Origin: Gemmatimonadota bacterium
Lineage (GTDB): Bacteria > Latescibacterota > UBA2968
DNA: 17,686 bases
Assembly: GCA_002714465.1 (NCBI GenBank)
Contig: PAXL01000006.1
Location: 1 to 17,686, forward strand
Direction: 5' to 3'
Positions 1 through 6,550 of the stretch are shown in pieces. Positions within the stretch are counted from its first letter, which is position 1. Each line of letters begins with the position of its first letter. A model generated the notes under the pieces. The model was not told the DNA's origin and did not search any database. It saw nothing but the letters and a program-made list of their open reading frames with translations. Position numbers and translations under genes: made by a program.

Positions 1-116
1 CAATCCACCAGAACTACAAGGACTGGACCGTGACCGTCATCGGGCAGAGTGTCGACCAGAACCAAAAAGATGTTGCACGCTTCATCGAGGCATCCCGGAT
101 CGAGTATCCCATATAG
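1..116 (+). CDS. 3' end of an unidentified gene, possibly redoxin/TlpA-like
   Basis: The third forward frame is open from the left edge to a TAG at 114-116 and reads 37 residues with a plausible protein composition. The stretch VIGQSVDQNQKDVARFIEAS followed by RIEYPI resembles the segment of TlpA/redoxin proteins where a Val-Asp turn precedes a helix and a Y-P-I/V strand. Those proteins normally continue well past Y-P-I, so this would be a truncated member if the match is right. The second forward frame carries on after the stop with a protein-like run (DPDNQLLTELIDRWARL), which would fit a two-base slip in the ATATA at 111-115. No catalytic residues are visible because the upstream part lies outside the window. 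Its identity is uncertain. Confidence 0.4.
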   Translation, partial: IHQNYKDWTVTVIGQSVDQNQKDVARFIEASRIEYPI

Positions 117-178
117 ACCCGGACAATCAGCTTCTGACCGAACTAATAGACAGATGGGCCCGACTCGACACGCAGGTC

Positions 179-1618
179 TCAGCTCTCAGTTTTGGGCTCC
201 TTCAGGGTTTGCGCAACGAGAAGTCCCACGATGGGGAAGGCCGCGAGCATCACGAACGTCTCCTGGTATGCGAGCACGGTGCCTACTCCAGCATCCAGAT
301 AGTGCTGCAGAAACACCCCGCTTAGTGAAGTACCGATTACGGCTCCGACAAACCTCAGCATGCTGTAGACGCCTGCCGCAGCACCCCGGTGTTCCTCATC
401 GATCGTACCCATCACATAACGGTGAAGAGAGGCCAGCATCAGCCCCGCACCCACACCGTGAAACGCCAGACTCGATCCCACGAGCCAAAGCGATGTGTCA
501 CTATTCAGAAACCAGAAGATCCCCATCACACCGGTCTGAATCAGCAGCCCCGCCGACGCGGGAACACGGGTCCCCCATCTATCCGATAGACCGCCTCCGA
601 ATCGTGTCACAAGTGCCATCGCACCCGAGTTGAGGACCAGCATCGCGCCGAGCTGTGCCGGTTCGAGATGGTGTATATCAACGAGGTAGAGCGGGACGAG
701 AAAGGACAGCCCCCCCATAGCCATCATCCGTGTTGAGGCGGTGAAGGAGGATCGGAAAAAGCGAGAGTTCTTAAGGATGTAGGTAGACACATACGGATTC
801 GATCGCCCGCGTTCCCAGATGGCGAAGGCAACGAACGCAACAATGGAGAAAGCGAGCAGACGCCAGTCCTGCATCGGTTCGACACCCGTGATCGCGCGAC
901 TCGAGAGGAAGAACACGAACGTGGCAAGTGACGAGGACAGAAGAAAGAACCCCGTCCAGTCGAAGGCACGAACGTAGGCGGCCGTGCTGCCCTTTGCAAG
1001 ATCCTGTCGGGGAACGCGCGTGTAGATAACGACGAAAGCCACGATCGCGACAATCAGTGGAGGTGCATAGGTCGTGCGCCAGCCCCAGGCAGCTGCGAGG
1101 AGCCCCGCGATGAACGGCCCGACAAAACCGGTCGCAGGGCCGACCGAACTCCACGTACCAAGCGCTCGCCCTCTTTCTCGTTCATTGAACAGTGAAGAGA
1201 TGAGCGCCATGCCGAGCGGCATCATCCCGGCAACACCAATCCCCAGAACCGCGTTCCCAAACATCACCGATCCGACTGACGTCGACGACATCATCAATGT
1301 CGTGCCCGTTGCGAACACCAGTGTCCCGCCCAGGATCAGCCGTCTCGGATCAACCCCATCGCTCATCCGACCGTAGACCGGCATAAGCAGCATAAAGGGA
1401 AGGATGAAGGCGGCAGACACCCACGCAGTCACATCTGCCTGAAGCCCGAATTCGTCTCGGATGATCGGAAGGGCTACACGTGACATCGTAGAGATCGTGG
1501 GCATCAGCATCGAAGGAAACATCAGACTAAACATGATCCGGCGTGCTTCGTGCAGCGGGACGGGGCGAGATTCGGATGTCTGTGGTGATGCATCTGTGGT
1601 GGTTTCGGAAGGAGACAC
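179..1618 (-). CDS. MFS transporter, DHA2 (EmrB/QacA-like) drug/proton antiporter
   Basis: A 479-residue inner-membrane protein with about 12 to 14 hydrophobic segments, close to the usual DHA2 length of about 500. Loop 2-3 has the MFS motif A-like GRMSDGVDPRRL, the fifth helix has the exporter-type motif C (GPATGFVGPFIAG), and the second half repeats a motif A-like loop (GGLSDRWGTR). These features fit a proton-driven exporter of small organic compounds; the substrate cannot be read from sequence. The start is a GTG at 1616-1618 with only a weak ribosome binding site. A later ATG, at the Met before FSLMFPSML (residue 29), would remove a polar Ser/Thr-rich tail and is a reasonable alternative. 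It is transcribed divergently from the aldo/keto reductase at 1723, with a 104-base gap that could hold promoters for both. Confidence 0.88.
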   Translation of the reverse strand: MSPSETTTDASPQTSESRPVPLHEARRIMFSLMFPSMLMPTISTMSRVALPIIRDEFGLQADVTAWVSAAFILPFMLLMPVYGRMSDGVDPRRLILGGTLVFATGTTLMMSSTSVGSVMFGNAVLGIGVAGMMPLGMALISSLFNERERGRALGTWSSVGPATGFVGPFIAGLLAAAWGWRTTYAPPLIVAIVAFVVIYTRVPRQDLAKGSTAAYVRAFDWTGFFLLSSSLATFVFFLSSRAITGVEPMQDWRLLAFSIVAFVAFAIWERGRSNPYVSTYILKNSRFFRSSFTASTRMMAMGGLSFLVPLYLVDIHHLEPAQLGAMLVLNSGAMALVTRFGGGLSDRWGTRVPASAGLLIQTGVMGIFWFLNSDTSLWLVGSSLAFHGVGAGLMLASLHRYVMGTIDEEHRGAAAGVYSMLRFVGAVIGTSLSGVFLQHYLDAGVGTVLAYQETFVMLAAFPIVGLLVAQTLKEPKTES

Positions 1619-1631
1619 AAGGATCTTTCGA

Positions 1632-1661
1632 TTGCGTACGCGGCGGCTCGCCTTTTATCCT
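1632..1661 (+). promoter_or_regulatory. Possible sigma70-type promoter for the aldo/keto reductase gene
   Basis: TTGCGT (1632-1637) and TATCCT (1656-1661) are separated by 18 bases and lie in the divergent gap about 60 bases before the ATG at 1723. The match is partial (TTG of the -35, four of six in the -10), so this is a weak call resting on position and spacing. Confidence 0.25.
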
Positions 1662-1722
1662 ACACACTCGTCAGAATCAGGGCAACCGACAGCAAGCTTG
1701 GACAGACAGGGAGGAACAGGGG

Positions 1723-2673
1723 ATGGAATACAGGAGCTTCGGAAAGGCAGGCGTAAAGGTCAGCCGAATCGCCCTCGGCCTTGGTCTGCGAGGCCAGGCC
1801 GACGAGAAAGAGGCTCAGCGACTCGTCGAACACGCGATCGACGGAGGGATCAACTTCGTCGACTGCGCCAACCTCTACGGTCCGCTGGATGATCGCGAGA
1901 ACAAGGGTCAATCTGAGATCATCGTCGGCAAAGCGCTCGCTTCCCGCCGGGATCGCATCGTCCTGACATCGAAAGTCTTCGCTCCAGTAGGTGACGATCC
2001 CAACGATACCGGTCTTTCGGCCTTTCACATCCTGCGCGAGATCGATAACTCGCTTCGCCGTCTGAACACGGACCACCTCGACTTCTATCTCGTCCACAAC
2101 TACGACGACACGACACCCCAGGAAGAAACACTGCGTGCCCTGGACGACATCGTCCGGAGCGGCAAAGCACGTTACATCGGATGCTGTAACCATCAGGCCT
2201 GGCAGGTATGCCGTGCGCTCTGGATATCGGACTCACTCGGATCTGTACCTTATGTCGGCATCCAGAACCAGTACAACTTGCTGACACGAGGGTTGGAAAC
2301 GGAGATGTTCGGGCTTATTCGGAATCAGGCTCTGGGAGCCATGGCCTACAGCCCGCTTGCAGTCGGACTGCTCAGCGGCGCATATCGACCGGGGGAAAGA
2401 CCACCCGCCGGGACATTCTGGGGCAATCGCTCAAAAGACTACGAACAGCAGACAGCAGGTGGGGTCTCCAGCACGATGAACACCCTGTTCGAGGTCGCAG
2501 AAGAGCTCAACAAGACGCCAGCACAGATCGCGATCGCGTGGATTCTCTCGCACAACGAGATCACGACTGCCATCAGCGGAGCGGACAACACAGACCAGAT
2601 CGACGACGTCATAGGATCTGTAGGATGGACACTGCCGGAAGAGCTACGATCAAAGCTGGATGCCAACTCTTGA
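1723..2673 (+). CDS. Aldo/keto reductase
   Basis: A 316-residue cytosolic (beta/alpha)8-barrel NAD(P)H oxidoreductase expected to interconvert aldehydes or ketones and alcohols. The catalytic tetrad is visible: Asp47 (FVDCANLYG), Tyr52, Lys84 (LTSKVF) and His125 (YLVHNYD). The C-terminal part contains the cofactor-binding stretch around TTAISGADN. Length and motifs fit the family that includes YghZ-like and Kv-beta-like reductases. The reading frame extends upstream to 1543, but the ATG at 1723 is preferred. It follows GAGG at 1711-1714 with an 8-base spacer, and the family's N-terminal pattern (EYRSFGKAGVKVSRIALG) begins there. The substrate is unknown. It is convergent with the next reductase gene, which is a distinct, diverged member. 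Confidence 0.9.
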   Translation: MEYRSFGKAGVKVSRIALGLGLRGQADEKEAQRLVEHAIDGGINFVDCANLYGPLDDRENKGQSEIIVGKALASRRDRIVLTSKVFAPVGDDPNDTGLSAFHILREIDNSLRRLNTDHLDFYLVHNYDDTTPQEETLRALDDIVRSGKARYIGCCNHQAWQVCRALWISDSLGSVPYVGIQNQYNLLTRGLETEMFGLIRNQALGAMAYSPLAVGLLSGAYRPGERPPAGTFWGNRSKDYEQQTAGGVSSTMNTLFEVAEELNKTPAQIAIAWILSHNEITTAISGADNTDQIDDVIGSVGWTLPEELRSKLDANS

Positions 2674-2704
2674 GATGAAAAGCAAGCCCAAAGTGAGGAA
2701 TTTT

Positions 2705-2730
2705 AAAGTTGGCTCTGAACTCACAACTTT
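2705..2730. terminator. Weak inverted repeat between convergent genes
   Basis: AAAGTTG (2705-2711) and CAACTTT (2724-2730) can pair with a 12-base loop in the 89-base gap between the convergent aldo/keto reductase genes. The position suits a bidirectional terminator, but the stem is AT-rich and no long T-run follows it on either strand. Confidence 0.3.
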
Positions 2731-2762
2731 CACTCATCCTTCTGTACTCGGTGTTTCAAACA

Positions 2763-3707
2763 CTATCGTTCCTTCATGTATGCATACGGCCGTTGCCCCC
2801 AAGGCATCGGTCGTCCTCTCCCGATCACCATCAACTCATACCAATCGTCTCGGTCGAGCGCCTTCCCCACAGCGTCGACAGCATCTGACAGATGATCCAC
2901 GTTTGCCGTTCCTATCAGAGGAATGACGCCACCAGGGAGCTGCATCAGCCAAGCCAGTGCGACTTGGCTCATTGACCATCCATAGCAATCCGCCAACTCA
3001 CGCACCTGTGCTGCCACCCCCGCTTCTCGCTGAGCCTGCCAGTCATCGTGGGCGGATGACTTTCCTGCCAGCACGCCCTTATGAATCGGACTCCAGCACA
3101 GCACGTTCATCCGCTTCTCCAGACACACAGCCAGAAGCCCCGTCTCGATCGGCTCCAAATGCAGCAAACCGAACTGCGTCTGCAAGGACTCGAGCCTGCA
3201 GTATTCGGACAGCATCCGAATCTCGTCAGCCGTATAGTTGCTCACCCCTACGTGTCGCACCTTACCTTCCGACTTGAGCTCGTCGAACGCCATCGCCGTC
3301 TCTTCTGGATGCGCCAGGTAGTCGATCCTGTGCGGCTGGAACAAATCAATATATTCCGTGCCCAGTCTTTGAAGCGAGTTCTCTACGCTCTGTTTGATGT
3401 AGGCCGCCGAAAGGTCGTAGGCCTTGTAATCATACTCGGGCACCATCCCCTTAAACACGATTCCGCATTTGGACGCGATCACCACGTCCTCCCGCGCGAT
3501 CACCACCTCCTTCAGAGCCTTCCCGAGCACCTCTTCTGATTCCCCGGCCGTATACACGTCCGCCGTGTCATATAGCGTAACCCCCAACTCATACGCACGC
3601 CGTACCGTGGCAATGCTCTCCTGCTCATTCCCGTGTGTAAGACTCATACACCCAAGCGCAATCGCCGAAACCTCGGCCCCCGTCGTCCCCAGCTCCACCG
3701 TCTTCAT
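2763..3707 (-). CDS. Aldo/keto reductase (YdhF/general stress protein 69-like group)
   Basis: A 314-residue (beta/alpha)8-barrel oxidoreductase. The tetrad is present as Asp47 (LYDTADVYTAG), Tyr52, Lys80 (IASKCG) and His126 (FQPHRID). The conserved HVGVSNYT strand and the NADP-site-like PLIGTANVDHL near the C-terminus are also present. It has only general family similarity to the reductase at 1723, so it is not a recent duplicate. It begins 39 bases after the stop of the PhyH-family gene on the same strand and is probably its operon partner. A reductase could act on the aldehyde or ketone product of a hydroxylation, but that link is inference. The ATG at 3705-3707 has only a weak AGAG upstream. 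Confidence 0.88.
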   Translation of the reverse strand: MKTVELGTTGAEVSAIALGCMSLTHGNEQESIATVRRAYELGVTLYDTADVYTAGESEEVLGKALKEVVIAREDVVIASKCGIVFKGMVPEYDYKAYDLSAAYIKQSVENSLQRLGTEYIDLFQPHRIDYLAHPEETAMAFDELKSEGKVRHVGVSNYTADEIRMLSEYCRLESLQTQFGLLHLEPIETGLLAVCLEKRMNVLCWSPIHKGVLAGKSSAHDDWQAQREAGVAAQVRELADCYGWSMSQVALAWLMQLPGGVIPLIGTANVDHLSDAVDAVGKALDRDDWYELMVIGRGRPMPWGQRPYAYMKER

Positions 3708-3719
3708 CTAGACGTCTCT

Positions 3720-3731
3720 AATTCTAGAATT
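3720..3731. promoter_or_regulatory. 12-bp perfect palindrome upstream of the second aldo/keto reductase
   Basis: AATTCTAGAATT is a perfect palindrome in the short gap between the PhyH-family stop and the reductase start. It could be an operator or a small transcript structure; no regulator is encoded nearby. A chance AT-rich palindrome is also possible. Confidence 0.2.
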
Positions 3732-3746
3732 TCCTCTGTACGATTT

Positions 3747-4733
3747 TTATTTACCATTTCCCCGCTCCATCTCTCCCAGCCCTTTTTGCCCCGGCTGGAT
3801 GAACTCTACCGCCGGGCTCTCGATCCGTCCATACGCGTGCCACACTTTGTAGCCCAGCAGCGCACGCAGATCTTCATCCGCTTCAGCAACGACGTCCTCG
3901 TGCGTACCCACCACCAGGTTCTCCTGAGTCCTAAACTGCGGCCCACAGAAGGTAGAAAGAAGGGCCAGGCGATCCTGCTTGCCCGTGTTCGCACCGGTTC
4001 CGTGCCACGTCCTCGCATCGAGTACGATCGCTGAACCTGCGGGGGCTTCGGGCTGGACGGCGCTCTGCTCCCCTTCCACATCCGGCTGCCGGCCGCTCAG
4101 ATGGCTCCCGGGAACGAGTCGAGTCGCCCCGATCTCTGCGATGAAATCGACCAGCATCCAGATCACGTTCACTGCAGCAAGCGGAGCGATCATCGGAGGA
4201 TCTATCAGTTCCGAGTCCTCATCGAAACGATCCCGTCGAATCGAACCGATCGGCAGCGGCTTCCGACCGGACCGCGTCGGCGAGGGCATCCACCACTGAT
4301 CCGTGTGCAGCGGCATCTCCACGCCACCGGGCTTCGCGATGTTCGCGCCGTAGCTGCTCAGAAGATACTCCTCGCCCAGAAACCGATCGACGATTCCTCG
4401 AACGCTCTTCACTTTGAAGATGTCGAGAAACACCTTCCCCTTGTTGACAAGCATCCACACACGCTGGTTCCGTCCGCCTGCCTCCTCAGTAAACGCCTCG
4501 GGGCGAATGCGCCCATCGGCATTCCGGAAGGCTCCCCAATTTTGGTCAGACCCGCCGTCCCGGAAGTCGAGACCTTGTTGTCGCTCCGCTTCGGCCTGCT
4601 CCACAAGGCGTGATCGCATACCCGCCACCTGCTCTTCGTTCAGCGCATTCGCAACAACACAGAATCCGGCCTCTCTAAAGTCTTCATACAGCTGATCTTC
4701 ATCTGTTGTCGGGCAAGGGATCGTCACATCCAT
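3747..4733 (-). CDS. Phytanoyl-CoA dioxygenase (PhyH) family protein
   Basis: A 328-residue member of the Fe(II)/2-oxoglutarate-dependent PhyH family, which hydroxylates unactivated carbons. The double-stranded beta-helix shows the facial triad clearly: His143 and Asp145 (PLHTDQWW), then distal His244 (TWHGTGAN). Arg255 (QDRLALLS) is placed to bind the 2-oxoglutarate carboxylate, and the family LVPGSHL strand is at 206-212. The length is typical and all key residues are intact, so it should be active; the substrate is unknown. The ATG at 4731-4733 lacks a properly spaced ribosome binding site (GAGAG abuts the codon). Its leader carries the GGGTTCA array and a near-consensus promoter. It is probably co-transcribed with the aldo/keto reductase downstream. 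Confidence 0.88.
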   Translation of the reverse strand: MDVTIPCPTTDEDQLYEDFREAGFCVVANALNEEQVAGMRSRLVEQAEAERQQGLDFRDGGSDQNWGAFRNADGRIRPEAFTEEAGGRNQRVWMLVNKGKVFLDIFKVKSVRGIVDRFLGEEYLLSSYGANIAKPGGVEMPLHTDQWWMPSPTRSGRKPLPIGSIRRDRFDEDSELIDPPMIAPLAAVNVIWMLVDFIAEIGATRLVPGSHLSGRQPDVEGEQSAVQPEAPAGSAIVLDARTWHGTGANTGKQDRLALLSTFCGPQFRTQENLVVGTHEDVVAEADEDLRALLGYKVWHAYGRIESPAVEFIQPGQKGLGEMERGNGK

Positions 4734-4740
4734 CTCTCAA

Positions 4741-4812
4741 GGGTTCAGGGTTCAGGGTTCAGGGTTCAGGGTTCAGGGTTCAGGGTTCAGGGTTCAGGGT
4801 TCAGGGTTCAGG
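4741..4812. repeat. Tandem heptamer array, 10 copies of GGGTTCA
   Basis: Ten uninterrupted perfect copies of GGGTTCA (TGAACCC on the minus strand) run from 4741 to 4810, followed by a partial GG. The array ends 7 bases before the start codon of the minus-strand PhyH-family gene and lies in its predicted leader. Perfect short tandem repeats of this kind are prone to slipped-strand copy-number change. Confidence 0.95.
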
Positions 4813-4823
4813 CCGACCGAAAC

Positions 4824-4852
4824 ATTATACATTTAAAGTGAGACATTGTCTG
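4824..4852 (-). promoter_or_regulatory. Predicted sigma70 promoter of the PhyH-family/aldo-keto reductase operon
   Basis: On the minus strand CAGACA (4852-4847) and a perfect TATAAT (4829-4824) are separated by exactly 17 bases. Transcription would start near 4817, giving a leader of about 85 bases made almost wholly of the heptamer array. An 11-base inverted repeat, AGACATTGTCT (4841-4851), overlaps the -35 element and could be a repressor site. The -10 match and spacing make this the best promoter in the window. Confidence 0.6.
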
Positions 4853-4922
4853 CTCTGGTGTCAGCTTTGACACGGGCGGTGAAACACCCATAGCAGCGCA
4901 GGCAGTAAGGTGACAACAGCTT

Positions 4923-5171
4923 CTAGGGTGTTTGATAGAATGATATCCCAGGGACGGAGTCCTGACAGCGTAGTTTAACATCAAACGCGTCTTTCGAGTC
5001 AAATCGGTATTCGTAACTCTCGCGTGGGAGTGCTTGCATCGTATCGGAGAAATACAGATTGCCGCTTGATAGGTCTTGCAATATCCATACCTCTTGACTG
5101 ATAGGAACGGATTCGGACAGCAAGTTATAGCTGAAACACTCAATACTTGATGTCCGAGGAAAACCCGCTGT
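4923..5171 (-). pseudogene. Degenerate or truncated reading frame, unknown family
   Basis: A minus-strand frame is open from just after a TAA (5172-5174) to a TAG at 4923-4925. Its amino-acid composition looks coding: the stretches VPISQEVWILQDLSSGNLYF and RESYEYRFDSKDAFDVKL read like ordinary protein. There is no ATG near the front; a TTG at 5121-5123 would give 66 residues, with no ribosome binding site seen. The surroundings appear lower in GC than the flanking genes. This fits the 3' remnant of a gene that lost its 5' end, though a small intact gene or chance is possible. I recognise no domain. The rest of 4853-5202 holds only a small hairpin (GTGTCA/TGACAC, 4858-4873). Confidence 0.3.
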
Positions 5172-5202
5172 TTAGGCTGCCCACGAGCAGAAGGAGAGAC
5201 TA

Positions 5203-5325
5203 ATGAACGCAAGAGAACGCTACTACTGGGACCTTAACGACCATCTCGTAGCTCTTGGGCTATTGAACAAGGCGCGGGTGAAGGCGACAAGGGTGTTAGC
5301 CTTTGCGGCGAAGCCCACCCTATAG
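5203..5325 (+). CDS. 40-codon small ORF / possible leader peptide, in frame with the next gene
   Basis: An ATG at 5203 is preceded by AAGGAG (5191-5196) with a 6-base spacer, one of the strongest ribosome binding sites in the window. It encodes 40 residues (starting MNARERYYWDLNDH, ending AKPTL) and stops at TAG 5323-5325. The next gene's ATG follows immediately at 5326 in the same reading frame, and that gene has no ribosome binding site of its own. The small ORF therefore probably delivers ribosomes to the downstream start by termination-reinitiation. It could instead be a separate small protein, or an N-terminal extension cut off by the TAG. No known family is recognised. Confidence 0.5.
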   Translation: MNARERYYWDLNDHLVALGLLNKARVKATRVLAFAAKPTL

Positions 5326-6546
5326 ATGGCCAGCTACACGGAACGTCTTATCTCGGCTGTGGTGGCGTCGGCCCTCCTCGCCCTGATCCCTCAACGAGTC
5401 TTGAGCCAGGACACTCCCTGGGAACCAGCTATCCAGCGCCTGATCCATCTCACCTTTAACGAGAACTTCGTAACAGCGCATGCTATCGCAGACTCGCTCC
5501 TCTCTGCCCACCCTCGACGCCCCGAGCCTCCCTTCTACAAAGCAACGGTCTACTGGCGGCAGGGCATGAACGTTCGGGACGGCGACAAACACGACCCTGA
5601 GATCCTGCGCTACTTGGGAAGTTCGATTGAGAAAACCGAACGATGGATCAAGCTTCAAGGCGAGTCCGCCGAGATGTTCCTGTGGCTCGGGAACGCCTAC
5701 GGTCTGAGGACCGGGTTACGCATGGTTAGAAAAGAGGTCTTTAAAGGAGTGATCGACGGGATCGAAGGTCGCGAGTATCTGGACGAGACGATCGCGATCG
5801 AACCGGACGCGATGGATGCGAACTTCGGGATCGGCCTGTCCGACTACATCCTCTCTCACAACCCAAGTATCCTTCGGGCGGTCCAGCGTCTCTTCAACCT
5901 CCCCTCGGGTGACAGGGAGGGTGGTCTCCGGCGGCTCAAAGAGGCAGCCACCCGTGGACGATACAACAGACTCGATGCGGTATCGGCACTCGCCTACCTT
6001 GAACTCTACTACGAGATGGATGCCGTCTCGGCAGAAGAGCGGCTGAGAGGCTTGCTCGCACACTACCCAAACAGCCTGGATTACCGGATTCGCTATGCCG
6101 ACACCATGCTACGTCTCCAAATGGAACACGGTCGCAGGCTTTCAAAGGCGATGCTCGACTCGACAGCCTCTATCCGTTCGATCGCCTTTTCCCGGAAATG
6201 GGCACTCTTCAGGTGGCGGGAAATGAAGCTTGACTTCATCCAAGGCATCAGTCATTTCCTCATCGGGAACAACGAGCGAGCCGGGGCTCTTCTCACCGCT
6301 GTGGCCTCACGCAGCAGGAACAAGAAGAACTGGCTCGTCGGTCCCGCGGAACTGACGCTCGGCAAGATCGCCGATCTGGAAGGTGATCGAGAAAGAGCGA
6401 AGGAGCACTACCGACGTGCCGTGCAGCGAGACAACGTCTGGGGCTCGCGAGACGAGGCACGTCGCTATCAGGGCCAGCCTTACAACGGGATTGAACCGGA
6501 CAGCCGCCCTGTCGATCGTGAGCTAAGGTATCCGGGACGACCCTGA
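5326..6546 (+). CDS. Exported TPR-like repeat protein of unknown function
   Basis: A 406-residue protein with a signal peptide: polar TERL, then a hydrophobic stretch of about 15 residues (SAVVASALLALIP), with likely cleavage near residue 27 before DTPWEP. The mature part is all-helical in character. It contains TPR-like units, clearest near the C-terminus (LTLGKIADLEGDRERAKEHYRRAV) and around residues 40-60 (FVTAHAIADSLLSAHPRRPEPPFYKA). Such proteins usually act as periplasmic or envelope-attached scaffolds. The ATG at 5326 has no ribosome binding site and directly follows the TAG of the small ORF. It ends 4 bases before the ABC ATPase gene, so the two are very likely co-transcribed. This suggests a link to the transporter, but no binding-protein fold is recognised. 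Confidence 0.75.
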   Translation: MASYTERLISAVVASALLALIPQRVLSQDTPWEPAIQRLIHLTFNENFVTAHAIADSLLSAHPRRPEPPFYKATVYWRQGMNVRDGDKHDPEILRYLGSSIEKTERWIKLQGESAEMFLWLGNAYGLRTGLRMVRKEVFKGVIDGIEGREYLDETIAIEPDAMDANFGIGLSDYILSHNPSILRAVQRLFNLPSGDREGGLRRLKEAATRGRYNRLDAVSALAYLELYYEMDAVSAEERLRGLLAHYPNSLDYRIRYADTMLRLQMEHGRRLSKAMLDSTASIRSIAFSRKWALFRWREMKLDFIQGISHFLIGNNERAGALLTAVASRSRNKKNWLVGPAELTLGKIADLEGDRERAKEHYRRAVQRDNVWGSRDEARRYQGQPYNGIEPDSRPVDRELRYPGRP

Positions 6547-6550
6547 CTGC

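Noticed and set aside
49..633. A 194-codon plus-strand frame over the 3' part of the MFS gene
   Set aside because: It is antisense to a clear transporter, is rich in Arg/Ser/Pro/His as expected from a shadow frame, and has no recognisable domain.
1543..1722. N-terminal extension of the first aldo/keto reductase
   Set aside because: It overlaps the divergent MFS gene, has no family similarity, and the ATG at 1723 has a good ribosome binding site.
4741..4812. CRISPR array or telomere-like end
   Set aside because: The repeats are contiguous 7-mers with no spacers, and coding sequence continues on both sides, so it is a simple tandem repeat.
4808..5212. A 134-codon minus-strand frame across the repeat-adjacent gap
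   Set aside because: Its composition (many Cys, Ser, Arg) does not look protein-like, it runs into the promoter region, and the other frame at 4923-5171 reads better.
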